Assembly: GCA_947172415.1 (NCBI GenBank) | Contig: OX359201.1 | Coordinates: 4,774,001 to 4,838,000, forward strand | DNA: 64,000 bases | Origin: Chondrosia reniformis | Taxonomy: Eukaryota > Porifera > Demospongiae > Chondrillida > Chondrillidae | Direction: 5' to 3' | Shown: one piece after another, positions 1-12,882 of the stretch | How positions within the stretch are numbered: position 1 is the first letter of the stretch | How the letters are laid out: the number at the start of each line of letters is the position of its first letter | Made by a program: the position numbers and the translations under genes | The notes under the pieces: model-generated | What the model saw: the letters and a program-made list of their open reading frames with translations, nothing else | Database searches by the model: none | Told to the model about the DNA's origin: nothing

Positions 1-3000
1 CCAGACTACAGAAGCTGATCTGAAATCACAAAGTTAGAAGAGTTAGTCTAAATGTTTCGATACTTTGTTCACTCTTAAATCTGTTTGCAGACATAGAAGT
101 GAAGAATTTGAAAGGAAATTTGGAAGAGCTAACACAAAAGGTAATCTCATTAATGTTTAATATATGTTTAGCCTCATCTATATACATACATATACAACTT
201 TCTCTATATTGTAACTATGTGCTGGTCTAGTCGTAAACATGACTATCATAATCCTGTGTGTATTATTTAAAGTTTAAGACATGTAAACCTCATGGGTACA
301 GTTTTGAAGGTTGCAAAATCAATTCTTGTTTGCCCCATATGTACTTATGTATGCATATATAAATACATACAGTACGTACATACATGGCCCAGTGGACAAA
401 GGAATAAAGAGAAGACTCGATCTTGTATCCTCATCCAAAGCTCTCATTAGATTTAGTTTCTTATAGCCTTTATGGATGTAGTATTATGCTCATGCGAAAA
501 CTGGGTCAACATTTAGACTGCATGTCTACTGATCAAACATGGAAAGACTGTGTATTTTACCAGAAAGTGGCTTATTAAAATTATATGATGGTTTTTAATT
601 AATTACCATCAATTACCACTTTTACTCATTTTTGCTGACAGCACAAAAAAATTGCAACTAAATTGTCAGAAGCTGAAAAGAATGTGATGCTTCTCAGGAG
701 TGACAAAGAAGTCTTAGAAGACACTAAAAGAGAAGTGGAGAAATCTCTAAAAGAACACAAGGTGCAGCTCAGAGAAGTGGAGATGACAAAGGCTAACCTC
801 AAATCACACAGTAGGAATAGTGACTCTTGGAAAAATATTATGTTTAATAAAACAGCAAATATTTGAATGTAGACATTAAAGTTGAAGAGGAAATGAAAGT
901 TTTGAAAAGACAAATAGAAGAGCTAACTAAAGAGGTAAAAAAGAAATGACCTCTTTTTAAATTTACACATGGCCAAGCTGTAATAAAACAACTTTAGTTT
1001 TAAATTGACACTAATTTTGAGTCATGCATTACAATATTGTAAAATGGATACCTACACTATAATTATTACCCACACTTTGTATGTTCCTGTGTATATTGTA
1101 TTGATAATGATGCTTTCATTTCTCTATTTCACTCTGCTGACAGTATAAGAAGGTAACAATAAAACTATCAGAATCTGAAAATTGGTCAGTCTTGCTTGAA
1201 ACAGATTACAAGGCACAACTCAGTGAAATGAAGATCAGAGAAACTGATCTGAAATCACAAAGTGAGTGAAGAGTCACTGTATGTATTAGGTTAGTATTGA
1301 CTGCATGCACCTTATTACCTTTACAGTTGAATTGAGAGACAAAGAAGTGAAGATGATTAAGGAGCAGAATGAAAAAGAGATGAAAAGGAAACAACAGGAG
1401 GTACACACGTACGTATAGTTGATTTTAATTGAACCTGACCTATCCTTTGTAAGTTTGAGGAGACTACTGCTAGGTTAGCAGATTCTGAAAGTGATAGAGA
1501 AGCAACTAAGCAAGAACTGAAGAAAAGGGTAGAGGAATACAAAGCAAAGCTCAGAGAAATGGAGTCACAAAGTGAGAAGAGACACATGCATATGTGTATA
1601 ACATACCTCAGTATAAAGAGTATACAATGAAATGTACATTGCATACCCCATATATTGTCTATCTATTCACACAAACTTGAAATGTTACATGTAGTCCACA
1701 TGAAAGATGACAAAATGAAGTCTTTACTAAAAGAAGTTGAAAGATTGTCAAAAGAGAAACAACAAAAGGTATAATTTTTCAATACATACGTACAATGATT
1801 ATTCCTGTTAAGCCCTTAATAGCTTCCATGCCATGTTGCCATGTTGCCATGTAAGATTATTTTAACAACTTTTTTATAAGAAAGTAAAACTGAAATATTA
1901 CATGTAGAGAAAATGAGACATCTTTTAGTTACAACTGACAATAAGATTAACTTAATAGTTTGATTAATAAAATTTCACTGACATTATTTGTATTTTCCTA
2001 AATAGGTATGTACGTAACTATCACAATAAATGTATGTAAAGATCATGTAAAATGTACATATACAGTACATATTGTACATTCTCAACTTTGTTTCATTAAC
2101 TACCTGTCTCCGCTCAATACATTGGACATAACCTCAGGAGGTAAGTATTTAATGATGTATACTTTGATATATAGATGTGACATGACAATGCAATTCTTAA
2201 CTTTGTTTCATAAACTGCCTACTTCCACTCAATACATTGGACATAACCTCAGTTGGTGAGTATTTAATGATGTATACTTTGATATATGGATGTGACATGA
2301 CAATGCAATTCTTAACTTTGTTTCATAAACTACCTACTTCCACTTAATACATTGGACATAACCTCAGGTGGTGAGTATTTAATGATGTATACTTTGATAT
2401 ATGGATGTGACATTAAAGTTCAATTCTCAACTTTGTAGGAAGTGAGTATTTAATGATGTATACTTTGATATATGGATGTGACATGACAATGCAATTCTCA
2501 ACTTTGTTTCATGAACTGCCTACTTCCACTCAATACATTGGACATAACCTCAGCGGGTGAGTATTTAATGATGTATACTTTGATATATGGATGTGACATG
2601 ACAATGCAATTCTCAACTTTGTAGAAAGTGAGTATTTAATGATGTACGTATACTTTGATATATGGATGTGACATGACAATGCAATTCTCAACTTTGTTTC
2701 ATAAACTGCCTACTTCCACTCAATACATTGGACATAACCTCAGCGGGTGAGTATTTAATGATGTATACTTTGATATACGTATGGATGTGACATGACAATG
2801 CAATTCTCAACTTTGTAGAAAGTGAGTATTTAATGATGTACGTTTACTTTGATATATGGATGTGACATGACAATGCAATTCTCAACTTTGTTCCATAAAC
2901 TACCTACTTCCACTTAATACATTGGACATAACCTCAGGCGGTGAGTATTTAATGATGTATACTTTGATATATGGATGTGACATGACAATGCAATTCTCAA

Positions 3001-6000
3001 CTTTGTTCCATAAACTACCTACTTCCACTTAATACATTGGACATAACCTCAGGCGGTGAGTATTTAATGATGTATACTTTGATATATGGATGTGACATTA
3101 AAGTTCAATTCTCAACTTTGTAGGAAGTGAGTATTTAATGATGTATACTTTGATATATGGATGTAACATGACAATGCAACTCTCAACTTTGTTTCATAAA
3201 CTGCCTACTTCCACTCAATACATTGGACATAACCTCAGCAGGTGAGTATTTAATGATGTATACTTTGATATATGGATGTGACATGACAATGCAATTCTCA
3301 ACTTTGTTTCATAAACTACCTACTTCCACTCAATACATTGGACATAACCTCAGGAGGTGAGTATTTAATGATGTATACTTTGATATATGGATGTGACATG
3401 ACAATGCAATTCTCAACTTTGTAGAAAGTGAGTATTTAATGATGTACGTATACTTTGATATATGGATATGACATGACAATGCAATTCTCAACTTTGTTTC
3501 ATAAACTGCCTACTTCCACTCAATACATTGGACATAACCTCAGTTGGTGAGTATTTAATGATGTATACTTTGATATACGTATGGATGTGACATTAAAGTT
3601 CAATTCTCAACTTTGTAGGAAGTGAGTATTTGATGATGTATACTTTGATATATGGATGTGACATGACAATGCAATTCTCAACTTTGTTTCATAAACTGCC
3701 TACTTCCACTCAATACATTGGACATAACCTCAGCGGGTGAGTATTTAATGATGTATACTTTGATATATGGATGTGACATTAAAGTTCAATTCTCAATTTT
3801 GTAGGAAGTGAGTATTTAATGATGTATACTTTGATATATGGATGTGACATGACAATGCAATTCTTAACTTTGTTTCATAAACTACCTACTTCCACTTAAT
3901 ACATTGGACATAACCTCAGGCGGTGAGTATTTAATGATGTATACTTTGATATATGGATGTGACATTAAAGTTCAATTCTCAACTTTGTAGGAAGTGAGTA
4001 TTTAATGATGTATACTTTGATATATGGATGTGACATAACAATGCAATTCTCAACTTTGTTTCATAAACTGCCTACTTCCACTCAATACATTGGACATAAC
4101 CTCAGCGGGTGAGTATTTAATGATGTATACTTTGATATATGGATGTGACATGACAATGCAATTCTCAACTTTGTAGAAAGTGAGTATTTAATGATGTACG
4201 TATACTTTGATATATGGATGTGACATGACAATGCAATTCTCAACTTTGTTTCATAAACTACCTACTTCCACTCAATACATTGGACATAACCTCAGCGGGT
4301 GAGTATTTAATGATGTATACTTTGATATACGTATGGATGAGACATGACAATGCAATTCTCAACTTTGTAGAAAGTGAGTATTTAATGATGTACGTTTACT
4401 TTGATATATGGATGTGACATGACAATGCAATTCTCAACTTTGTTCCATAAACTACCTACTTCCACTTAATACATTGGACATAACCTCAGGCGGTGAGTAT
4501 TTAATGATGTATACTTTGATATATGGATGTGACATGACAATGCAATTCTCAACTTTGTTCCATAAACTACCTACTTCCACTTAATACATTGGACATAACC
4601 TCAGGCGGTGAGTATTTAATGATGTATACTTTGATATATGGATGTGACATTAAAGTTCAATTCTCAACTTTGTAGGAAGTGAGTATTTAATGATGTATAC
4701 TTTGATATATGGATGTAACATGACAATGCAACTCTCAACTTTGTTTCATAAACTGCCTACTTCCACTCAATACATTGGACATAACCTCAGCGGGTGAGTA
4801 TTTAATGATGTATACTTTGATATATGGATGTGACATGACAATGCAATTCTCAACTTTGTTTCATAAACTACCTACTTCCACTCAATACATTGGACATAAC
4901 CTCAGGAGGTGAGTATTTAATGATGTATACTTTGATATATGGATGTGACATGACAATGCAATTCTCAACTTTGTAGAAAGTGAGTATTTAATGATGTACG
5001 TATACTTTGATATATGGATGTGACATGACAATGCAATTCTCAACTTTGTTTCATAAACTGCCTACTTCCACTCAATACATTGGACATAACCTCAGTTGGT
5101 GAGTATTTAATGATGTATACTTTGATATACGTATGGATGTGACATTAAAGTTCAATTCTCAACTTTGTAGGAAGTGAGTATTTGATGATGTATACTTTGA
5201 TATATGGATGTGACATGACAATGCAATTCTCAACTTTGTTTCATAAACTGCCTACTTCCACTCAATACATTGGACATAACCTCAGCGGGTGAGTATTTAA
5301 TGATGTATACTTTGATATATGGATGTGACATTAAAGTTCAATTCTCAATTTTGTAGGAAGTGAGTATTTAATGATGTATACTTTGATATATGGATGTGAC
5401 ATGACAATGCAATTCTTAACTTTGTTTCATAAACTACCTACTTCCACTCAATACATTGGACATAACCTCAGCAGGTGAGTATTTAATGATGTATACTTTG
5501 ATATATGGATGTGACATTAAAGTTCAATTCTCAATTTTGTAGGAAGTGAGTATTTAATGATGTATACTTTGATATATGGATGTGACATGACAATGCAATT
5601 CTCAACTTTGTTTCATAAACTGCCTACTTCCACTCAATACATTGGACATAACCTCAGCGGGTGAGTATTTAATGATGTATACTTTGATATATGGATGTGA
5701 CATGACAATGCAATTCTCAACTTTGTAGAAAGTGAGTATTTAATGATGTACGTATACTTTGATATATGGATGTGACATGACAATGCAATTCTCAACTTTG
5801 TTTCATAAACTGCCTACTTCCACTCAATACATTGGACATAACCTCAGCGGGTGAGTATTTAATGATGTATACTTTGATATACGTATGGATGTGACATGAC
5901 AATGCAATTCTCAACTTTGTAGAAAGTGAGTATTTAATGATGTACGTTTACTTTGATATATGGATGTGACATGACAATGCAATTCTCAACTTTGTTCCAT

Positions 6001-8610
6001 AAACTACCTACTTCCACTTAATACATTGGACATAACCTCAGGCGGTGAGTATTTAATGATGTATACTTTGATATACGTATGGATGTGACATTAAAGTTCA
6101 ATTCTCAACTTTGTAGGAAGTGAGTATTTGATGATGTATACTTTGATATATGGATGTGACATGACAATGCAATTCTCAACTTTGTTTCATAAACTGCCTA
6201 CTTCCACTCAATACATTGGACATAACCTCAGCAGGTGAGTATTTAATGATGTATACTTTGATATATGGATGTGACATTAAAGTTCAATTCTCAATTTTGT
6301 AGGAAGTGAGTATTTAATGATGTATACTTTGATATATGGATGTGACATGACAATGCAATTCTCAACTTTGTTTCATAAACTGCCTACTTCCACTCAATAC
6401 ATTGGACATAACCTCAGCGGGTGAGTATTTAATGATGTATACTTTGATATATGGATGTGACATGACAATGCAATTCTCAACTTTGTAGAAAGTGAGTATT
6501 TAATGATGTACGTATACTTTGATATATGGATGTGACATGACAATGCAATTCTCAACTTTGTTTCATAAACTGCCTACTTCCACTCAATACATTGGACATA
6601 ACCTCAGCGGGTGAGTATTTAATGATGTATACTTTGATATACGTATGGATGTGACATGACAATGCAATTCTCAACTTTGTAGAAAGTGAGTATTTAATGA
6701 TGTACGTTTACTTTGATATATGGATGTGACATGACAATGCAATTCTCAACTTTGTTCCATAAACTACCTACTTCCACTTAATACATTGGACATAACCTCA
6801 GGCGGTGAGTATTTAATGATGTATACTTTGATATACGTATGGATGTGACATTAAAGTTCAATTCTCAACTTTGTAGGAAGTGAGTATTTGATGATGTATA
6901 CTTTGATATATGGATGTGACATGACAATGCAATTCTCAACTTTGTTTCATAAACTGCCTACTTCCACTCAATACATTGGACATAACCTCAGCAGGTGAGT
7001 ATTTAATGATGTATACTTTGATATATGGATGTGACATTAAAGTTCAATTCTCAATTTTGTAGGAAGTGAGTATTTAATGATGTATACTTTGATATATGGA
7101 TGTGACATGACAATGCAATTCTCAACTTTGTTTCATAAACTGCCTACTTCCACTCAATACATTGGACATAACCTCAGCGGGTGAGTATTTAATGATGTAT
7201 ACTTTGATATATGGATGTGACATAACAATGCAATTCTCAACTTTGTAGAAAGTGAGTATTTAATGATGTACGTATACTTTGATATATGGATGTGACATGA
7301 CAATGCAATTCTCAACTTTGTTTCATAAACTGCCTACTTCCACTCAATACATTGGACATAACCTCAGCGGGTGAGTATTTAATGATGTATACTTTGATAT
7401 ACGTATGGATGTGACATGACAATGCAATTCTCAACTTTGTAGAGAGTGAGTATTTAATGATGTACGTTTACTTTGATATATGGATGTGACATGACAATGC
7501 AATTCTCAACTTTGTTCCATAAACTACCTACTTCCACTTAATACATTGGACATAACCTCAGGCGGTGAGTATTTAATGATGTATACTTTGATATATAGAT
7601 GTGACATTAAAGTTCAATTCTCAACTTTGTAGGAAGTGAGTATTTAATGATGTATACTTTGATATATGGATGTAACATGACAATGCAATTCTCAACTTTG
7701 TTTCATAAACTGCCTACTTCCACTCAATACATTGGACATAACCTCAGCGGGTGAGTATTTAATGATGTATACTTTGATATATGGATGTGACATGACAATG
7801 CAATTCTCAACTTTGTTTCATAAACTACCTACTTCCACTCAATACATTGGACATAACCTCAGGAGGTGAGTATTTAATGATGTATACTTTGATATATGGA
7901 TGTGACATGACAATGTAATTCTCAACTTTGTAGAAAGTGAGTATTTAATGATGTACGTATACTTTGATATATGGATGTGACATGACAATGCAATTCTCAA
8001 CTTTGTTTCATAAACTGCCTACTTCCACTCAATACATTGGACATAACCTCAGTTGGTGAGTATTTAATGATGTATGCTTTGATATATGGATGTGACATTA
8101 AAGTTCAATTCTCAATTTTGTAGGAAGTGAGTATTTAATGATGTATACTTTGATATATGGATGTGACATGACAATGCAATTCTCAACTTTGTTTCATAAA
8201 CTGCCTACTTCCACTCAATACATTGGACATAACCTCAGCCAGTGAGTATTTAATGATGTATGCTTTGATATATGGATGTGACATGACAATGCAATTCTCA
8301 ACTTTGTTTCATAAACTACCTACTTCCACTCAATACATTGGACGTAACCTCAGTTGGTGAGTATTTAATGATATATACTTTGATATATGGATGTGACATG
8401 ACAATGCAATTCTCAACTTTGTTTCATAAACTACCTACTCCCACTCAATACATTGGACTTAGCTATAGCCTCAGCCGGTAAGTAGTAAGGAAGTATGATA
8501 TATGTTATATCTTATGTTACTAATAATTTTCTATTTTCTAGTCCCTCCTCACCACAATGAGTTTGCCACGAACATCTTTGGATGTACAGAACAGACAATT
8601 AATTCTTTAA
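1..8610 (+). CDS. Gene 1: coiled-coil protein with single-codon microexon array (5' partial)
   Basis: The 5' end lies before the window; base 1 matches base 21701 in gene 3. Coiled-coil exons read by eye: 1-32, 91-140, 642-810, 873-934, 1144-1261, 1327-1400, 1454-1571, 1695-1768. Long exons run from phase 0 to phase 1 and short ones from phase 1 to phase 0. All are rich in Glu, Lys, Leu and Arg with no Pro, as expected for a coiled coil. The last ends in phase 0 (AAG) before GTATAA. It is followed by 66 triplets, each flanked by AG and GTRAGT (2138-2140 to 8475-8477), then a terminal exon at 8542-8610 after CTATTTTCTAG, which in phase 0 ends in TAA and encodes about 22 residues. The triplets translate without a stop as a Glu/Lys/Arg-rich helix ending Glu-Pro-Leu-Pro. 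Family role is inferred from gene 3: a death-fold scaffold. Exon structure of the coil is well supported; use of the triplets is a hypothesis. Confidence 0.7.
387..480 (+). repeat. Dispersed interspersed repeat copy
   Basis: A stretch starting at GGCCCAGTGGACAAAGG and passing through CCTCATCCAAAGCTCTCA to TATAGCC. Related copies lie at about 16073-16150, 22284-22372, 40905-41010 and 46016-46083 (+), and at about 12246-12330 and 26822-26985 (minus). The copies at 387, 22284 and 46016 sit in the same intron of the duplicated genes; the others are in unrelated contexts and orientations, which marks a mobile repeat. No coding capacity is seen. Confidence 0.6.
2001..2011 (+). other. Possible zero-length exon (ratchet-type splice junction) before array I
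   Basis: TTTTCCTAAATAG is followed at once by GTATGT, so an acceptor abuts a donor with no bases between. The same spot in gene 3 (23911-23921) reads AAATAG then GTACAT. In gene 4 a Tc1-like element sits exactly here, and the right flank still reads TAG then GTACGT (48593-48600). This resembles recursive-splice sites known from insects and vertebrates. It may be chance, because the flanking TA is simply the transposon target in gene 4. Confidence 0.35.
2079..8477 (+). repeat. Array I: 66 intron-like units separated by codon-sized triplets
   Basis: Tandem repeat with two unit types. Long units (about 115 bp) run from GTGAGTATTTAATGATG to GGACATAACCTCAG. Short units (about 72-76 bp) share the first half but end CTTTGTAG. 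Between each acceptor AG and the next GTGAGT lie exactly three bases. In order these include GAG, TTG, GTG, GAA, CGG, AAA, GCG, CAG, AGA, CCA and CCG; none is a stop. Short units carry only GAA, AAA or one AGA. Higher-order duplication is clear: about 2480-3900 recurs at +1552 bp, and a 760-bp block recurs at 5461, 6221 and 6981 (CAG positions), each spelling the eight residues EQERKRKA or a one-residue variant. The first and last donors are GTAAGT; the rest are GTGAGT. Unit length matches ordinary introns of the same gene (53-215 bp in gene 3). Confidence 0.9.
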
Positions 8611-9542
8611 GTAAACTGAGTGAATATTGATTCAGACTTATATTTGATCTGATTAGCATATGGTAATAAGTACACATAATTTATTTTCTACTCTAAAATG
8701 AAAGAAAAAAGAGAAATATTTTAACAATAGCATCAAGTTTATATAGTACATCTTTTATCATTGCATGATATCCATGGAACCTCTTTGAATCTAGATTTTG
8801 CCCACCCACTCATGTCTCCTTAGGAGCACAAATGAGCAAAAGGGTGGAACCGAAGTTCGCTTAATGGGAACCCCTTAGCCTTTCAAGGGGATGGTCGAGC
8901 CATAGACAGCTGTTTTGTCCTTATTAGGACTCATTACATATATGGCATATACAATGTAAATTTTGAGAGTCAAATGATGAAACCTTCCATCGTATGCCAT
9001 AATGATGAGTCTGATGAGTAGAATGAGCCACCTTAGGCCTTGCAATAGTAATAGAAATCTTATACAGTACAAGTTACAATATACTAAGGTAATCTAATAT
9101 ATTATATATAAATTATAAATATGGTTGGATGCAAGTATTTTGTTATTTTGTTATTTTATAACTATAGGGTATATATTTTAATGAATTCCATAATACATAT
9201 ACATGTTTTGTTATATATGTTTTTGGGCCATCCCCATGTCCTTAGAGAGATGTATATATACATATTAACCCTATATGTACAATACATGTACGTATTATAT
9301 CTACATACGTATGTACGTATATACATCATGTGTCCATCTACATCAGGAGGTAGTCTGTTCTTCCTATTTTTAGTATTCCTGCCGAATATTGTTATATGAA
9401 TGAAAAAGTGAATACGTACATGCACATTCACCCTTAGTCTTGCGTAGCCCAGACTGCTATTTCACCTCCATATTTACTTGATGACGACACACGGTTGCTA
9501 CCCACTCATAAAATGTGTTTAATGATTTATATAAATAGTAAA
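8611..9542. other. Intergenic spacer, duplicated at 26020-27494
   Basis: AT-rich spacer downstream of gene 1, matching the spacer after gene 3 apart from an insertion present only there (26159-26704). It holds runs of TA/ACGTAC-type simple sequence around 9240-9330. I see no gene, RNA gene or clear element in it. Confidence 0.6.
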
Positions 9543-9863
9543 CTACAAGTTACTCCTAAGACTGTTTACTAATAACTGATAGTCAGTGATAAAGGATTGG
9601 ACGTTAGAAACCTCCATATTATTAATCAGTTCAAAATCATTCCTTCTGTGAAACACCATTCTTGAGAGCTGCTGGCTAACTGCTTCTATTTCACTAAAAG
9701 GCACATCTTCTTTTATGGTGTATTCATAAAACAGGTGATCAGATCTTGTCAGTGATACCCTCCCTTTAGTCTCCTTTCCTCTACACTGCAGCACAGACTC
9801 CATTGGATGGTCTACTTGATCATCATACTCATCTGGATACAGGTCGTCTCCTGGCAACAGGGA
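9543..9863 (-). CDS. NUDT19-like Nudix protein, terminal exon (copy I)
   Basis: Read on the minus strand, a polypyrimidine-AG (TTTCCAG) precedes a phase-0 exon of 106 residues plus stop. It starts SLLPGDDLYPDEYDD. The PGD-LYP motif followed by an acidic stretch matches my recollection of the C-terminal part of NUDT19-type acyl-CoA diphosphatases, and the preceding exon found elsewhere in the window (see 34823-35020) fits the same family. The Nudix box itself is not in this exon. A near-identical copy is at 27495-27815. Here the penultimate exon is not on the same strand (it is at 12883-13080, +), so this copy cannot form the normal gene in the order shown. It is convergent with gene 1. It is either a broken duplicate or an assembly artefact. 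Confidence 0.6.
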   Translation of the reverse strand, partial: SLLPGDDLYPDEYDDQVDHPMESVLQCRGKETKGRVSLTRSDHLFYEYTIKEDVPFSEIEAVSQQLSRMVFHRRNDFELINNMEVSNVQSFITDYQLLVNSLRSNL

Positions 9864-11668
9864 CTGGAAATGAAGCAATCAAATATGCATCTAATCAGTA
9901 AATGACAGTTATTATATATACGTATATACATTTTGTCCCAGGAGGATCCTAAGATGGCCACAAAATCCCAAGATACTCTTAACATGCAATGTCAATAATT
10001 GTTCTATGTACTTAATAAAATCCCAGCATCTGCATATCCCAGGATACTCCGGACAAACAGTGACAGTTAATTCTTCTTAAATTTGGGTTAAACAGCAAGG
10101 CAATCCTGGGATAAACAGGAATTGCTCCTATACGTATATGTACAGCTAGAATTAATCCTGGTTGTTTCCTAAGATATACGTACCAGGGAGAGTACTAAGT
10201 ATTTGAGACTATAACTTGGACATTTGTAGGCAACACTGGACAGGAATGTAAGTTGATGAATAAACAAGAAGAAAAACAAGTATGTATATGAAATGAAAAT
10301 TGTACAATAGCATACAGTCTCTATACACTAAAATATGATTTACGTACGTATGTAATAGCATAAGGTTTTCTTTTAACTGCGTCGAACCTATCTTTTTAAA
10401 GGATCATCTTTCGACTTTTAGAGTGTCTAAAGATTATGTGACTGATTTAAAAACAATAACAATTTTGGTCACACTTCATAAAAGATTAACCCTGTTGTTC
10501 ACAAGCAAACAAAGAAACAGTGAAAGTGAAATCCAATAACATAACTATAGTCAATGGTGATAGGCAATCAAAGTCTTACAATGAAAACAGAACATTATCT
10601 ATAAACCAATAACAAATTGCATACAGTGAGAATAGCAAAAGTGACATGCCTTTAATATGTACAGTATATACGTATATATAAGTGTATATATACCCTAAAC
10701 TTTATGATAATATGCCCATTTTGTTTCTAGGTCCTTTCTTGGAGCCATATGAATTATTTATATTATTTATTTATATTATAGATTACCTTAGTATATTGTA
10801 ACTTGCACTGTATATATCACTGGAGTATAGTGGCCAGTATACAGTAGATACTGCACATTTCATCTTATATATGCCTACATATTTCACATATTGCACAAGT
10901 ATGTAAGTATAGGATTGGCACTATAGCTAGTAACCAAATACATATTTATAAATTGGTAGAAACTGATTGCATGGTACATCTAAATGTAATTGATCACCCA
11001 GCAACTCAATATGCATGTTATACGTATATACTGTACAGTAAGAGAAAATGATGACATATGGGGACATTCACTGGATTTAGTTAAAGGCAGTCATCCAAAC
11101 TTGCCACCAAAGTATACCACACTGATGAACCCAAAGGAGAGCAAAACAGCTGTCTGTGGTACTTTGACAATTTTTTTTATCTTGAATGATTGGGAGACTA
11201 TCACTGGTTGCCATTTTTAATAAGACTTTGGTCCCTTGGCCGGTTTGGCTCAATATCTTCCAGTGATTATCCACGTTATTATAGTAAATACATACGTAGT
11301 ACAACAACAGAAACAAGCTGAAGTGCTTTAAGGTCATTAGAGAGCCACAATCCCCTTGCATGAGCTTAGTGGGAAAATATTAAAGGAAAGGACAGGTATG
11401 TACAGTATATCTGAAGCATTATAAAGGTAGGTTACTATTAATGTTATGTATGACATAATATACTAAGGAATGTACAGTCATAAACACATTAACAATGTAC
11501 AGTTAAAATCTCTGCATTGTGAAATTCTGGGGGCCTAAAAATTCCACATTAAGAAGCTTAAAATGACGTCACAAAACGTCATCGGTCACATGATAAACAT
11601 CACTGTTGGCAAAAAGTGTTGGCAAGTGTATAATTGTATAGTGTATAGTGTATAATAAAGGTGCGAAG
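9864..11668. other. Intronic/intergenic duplicated sequence
   Basis: Matches 27816-28700 and 31610-32580 in order, with the stretch around 10680-10800 also present in inverted orientation at 28670-28830. Short open frames here (for example 10990-11220) have no domain signature and are not preserved in the duplicate, so I do not call genes. Confidence 0.5.
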
Positions 11669-11800
11669 ATGGACCACGTTCGAGCGATGTTGGACCTTGA
11701 ATCCGCTGCAAGCGAAACAGAGTTATTGGAAGCATTGAAACAGCTAACGGTGAAATTACTGAAGGAGCTTTGCTGGGAATACTCTAGGTACCCCTTGTAA
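11669..11800 (+). CDS. Short hypothetical ORF or first exon, three related copies
   Basis: An ATG follows a TATA-like stretch (GTGTATAATAAAGG). The ORF encodes 43 residues starting MDHVRAMLDLESAASETELL and looks amphipathic helical. Copies lie at 32583-32708 (41 residues) and 33494-33614, where the ATG is lost. In this copy a possible donor (AG then GTACCC) lies at 11787-11788, so it could be a first exon. The three copies are young segmental duplicates, so their similarity is weak evidence for selection. No family is recognised. It could also be part of a mobile element. Confidence 0.3.
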   Translation: MDHVRAMLDLESAASETELLEALKQLTVKLLKELCWEYSRYPL

Positions 11801-12882
11801 TATACAGTGAGAGGATGAAAGAGGACTATTGATCATATAGGTGAAAATAATTCTGCGAGATGAATGAATAAAGTGATTAAAGTAAAAGAGCCTAAATGTC
11901 CATTTACAAGGGTGACCTTAATACAAAAACTTAAAATGATTATGAGTAAGGGAATAAATTAAAGAAAAGGTGAAGTTCAGATCATCATGCTGATGCGGCA
12001 CACCAGTTCTGCACAGGCAGTAAATGTGTTGAGGGAAGAAGTGGCCTTGACATTTAAATTTGGTCATTTGCTAAATAAACATTACATCTATTTATAGTGT
12101 CACATTACCAAATGTATATAGAACAGATAATATGAGAGGATTTCCTGTTCAAAAACGTGTCATGACTAACCAGTTTTCTACATGATTAGTATAGCTAATA
12201 AGACTAATAAGAAACTTACTATAGGGCAAACCTACGTACGTATAGAGCAACTTTGGATGAGGATACAGTTTCTTCTTCCTTTTCTCCACTGGGCCAGACA
12301 GCTGTTTTCTACCTTCACCAGTGACCCTGCGAATCTTGTCATGTTGCTCCTTTGACATGTCTTATAAGTGTTATTTACTCCAACTGATATATGCGTATGT
12401 ACGTAGTTCCTTATGTTTATTTGCTGAACAACCCAGTACCTGTTACCATGATACCGGTATACCACAAAATATTGTTCCAAATATAGATCACAGATTGCTT
12501 CATGTTGCTATAGTGATGACCACAATTGGGTCTGAGGTGGCCACATTTCTATATAAGGAAGTGTTTATTCCAGATTTATTATATACACAAGTGTATATAA
12601 GGCAACTTGTGTAAGCCTTTCCTTTGGTCTCCTAGGAGATGTTCACCCCATATATACTGTACTATTTTTAGTTTGTTATGATGTATGCAAACACATGCAA
12701 CCCCAGACCACTTTGTTTACTAATAAAGCAGAATGTTATTATAGCTCCTGGCTGCTAAAAATGGACCCCTAACCTACCTACATCTCCTTCTCTCCAGTGG
12801 TTGAGTCCCAAAGCAGAATGTTATTATAGCTCCTGGCTACTAACAATGGACCCCTAACCTACCTACGTCTCCTTCTTTCCAG

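Noticed and set aside
626-913. Minus-strand open frames over the coil exons (also 1357-1644, 22526-22804, 46168-46542)
   Set aside because: They are the complement of Glu/Lys-rich coiled-coil exons that have proper splice sites and conserved phase on the + strand.
2079-8477. CRISPR-like array (regular repeats with short variable spacers)
   Set aside because: The variable part is only 3 nt, units are intron-like, there are no cas genes, and the DNA is clearly eukaryotic.
8820-8900. A tRNA-like B box (GTTCGCTTAAT)
   Set aside because: No acceptor stem, anticodon arm or A box could be placed around it.
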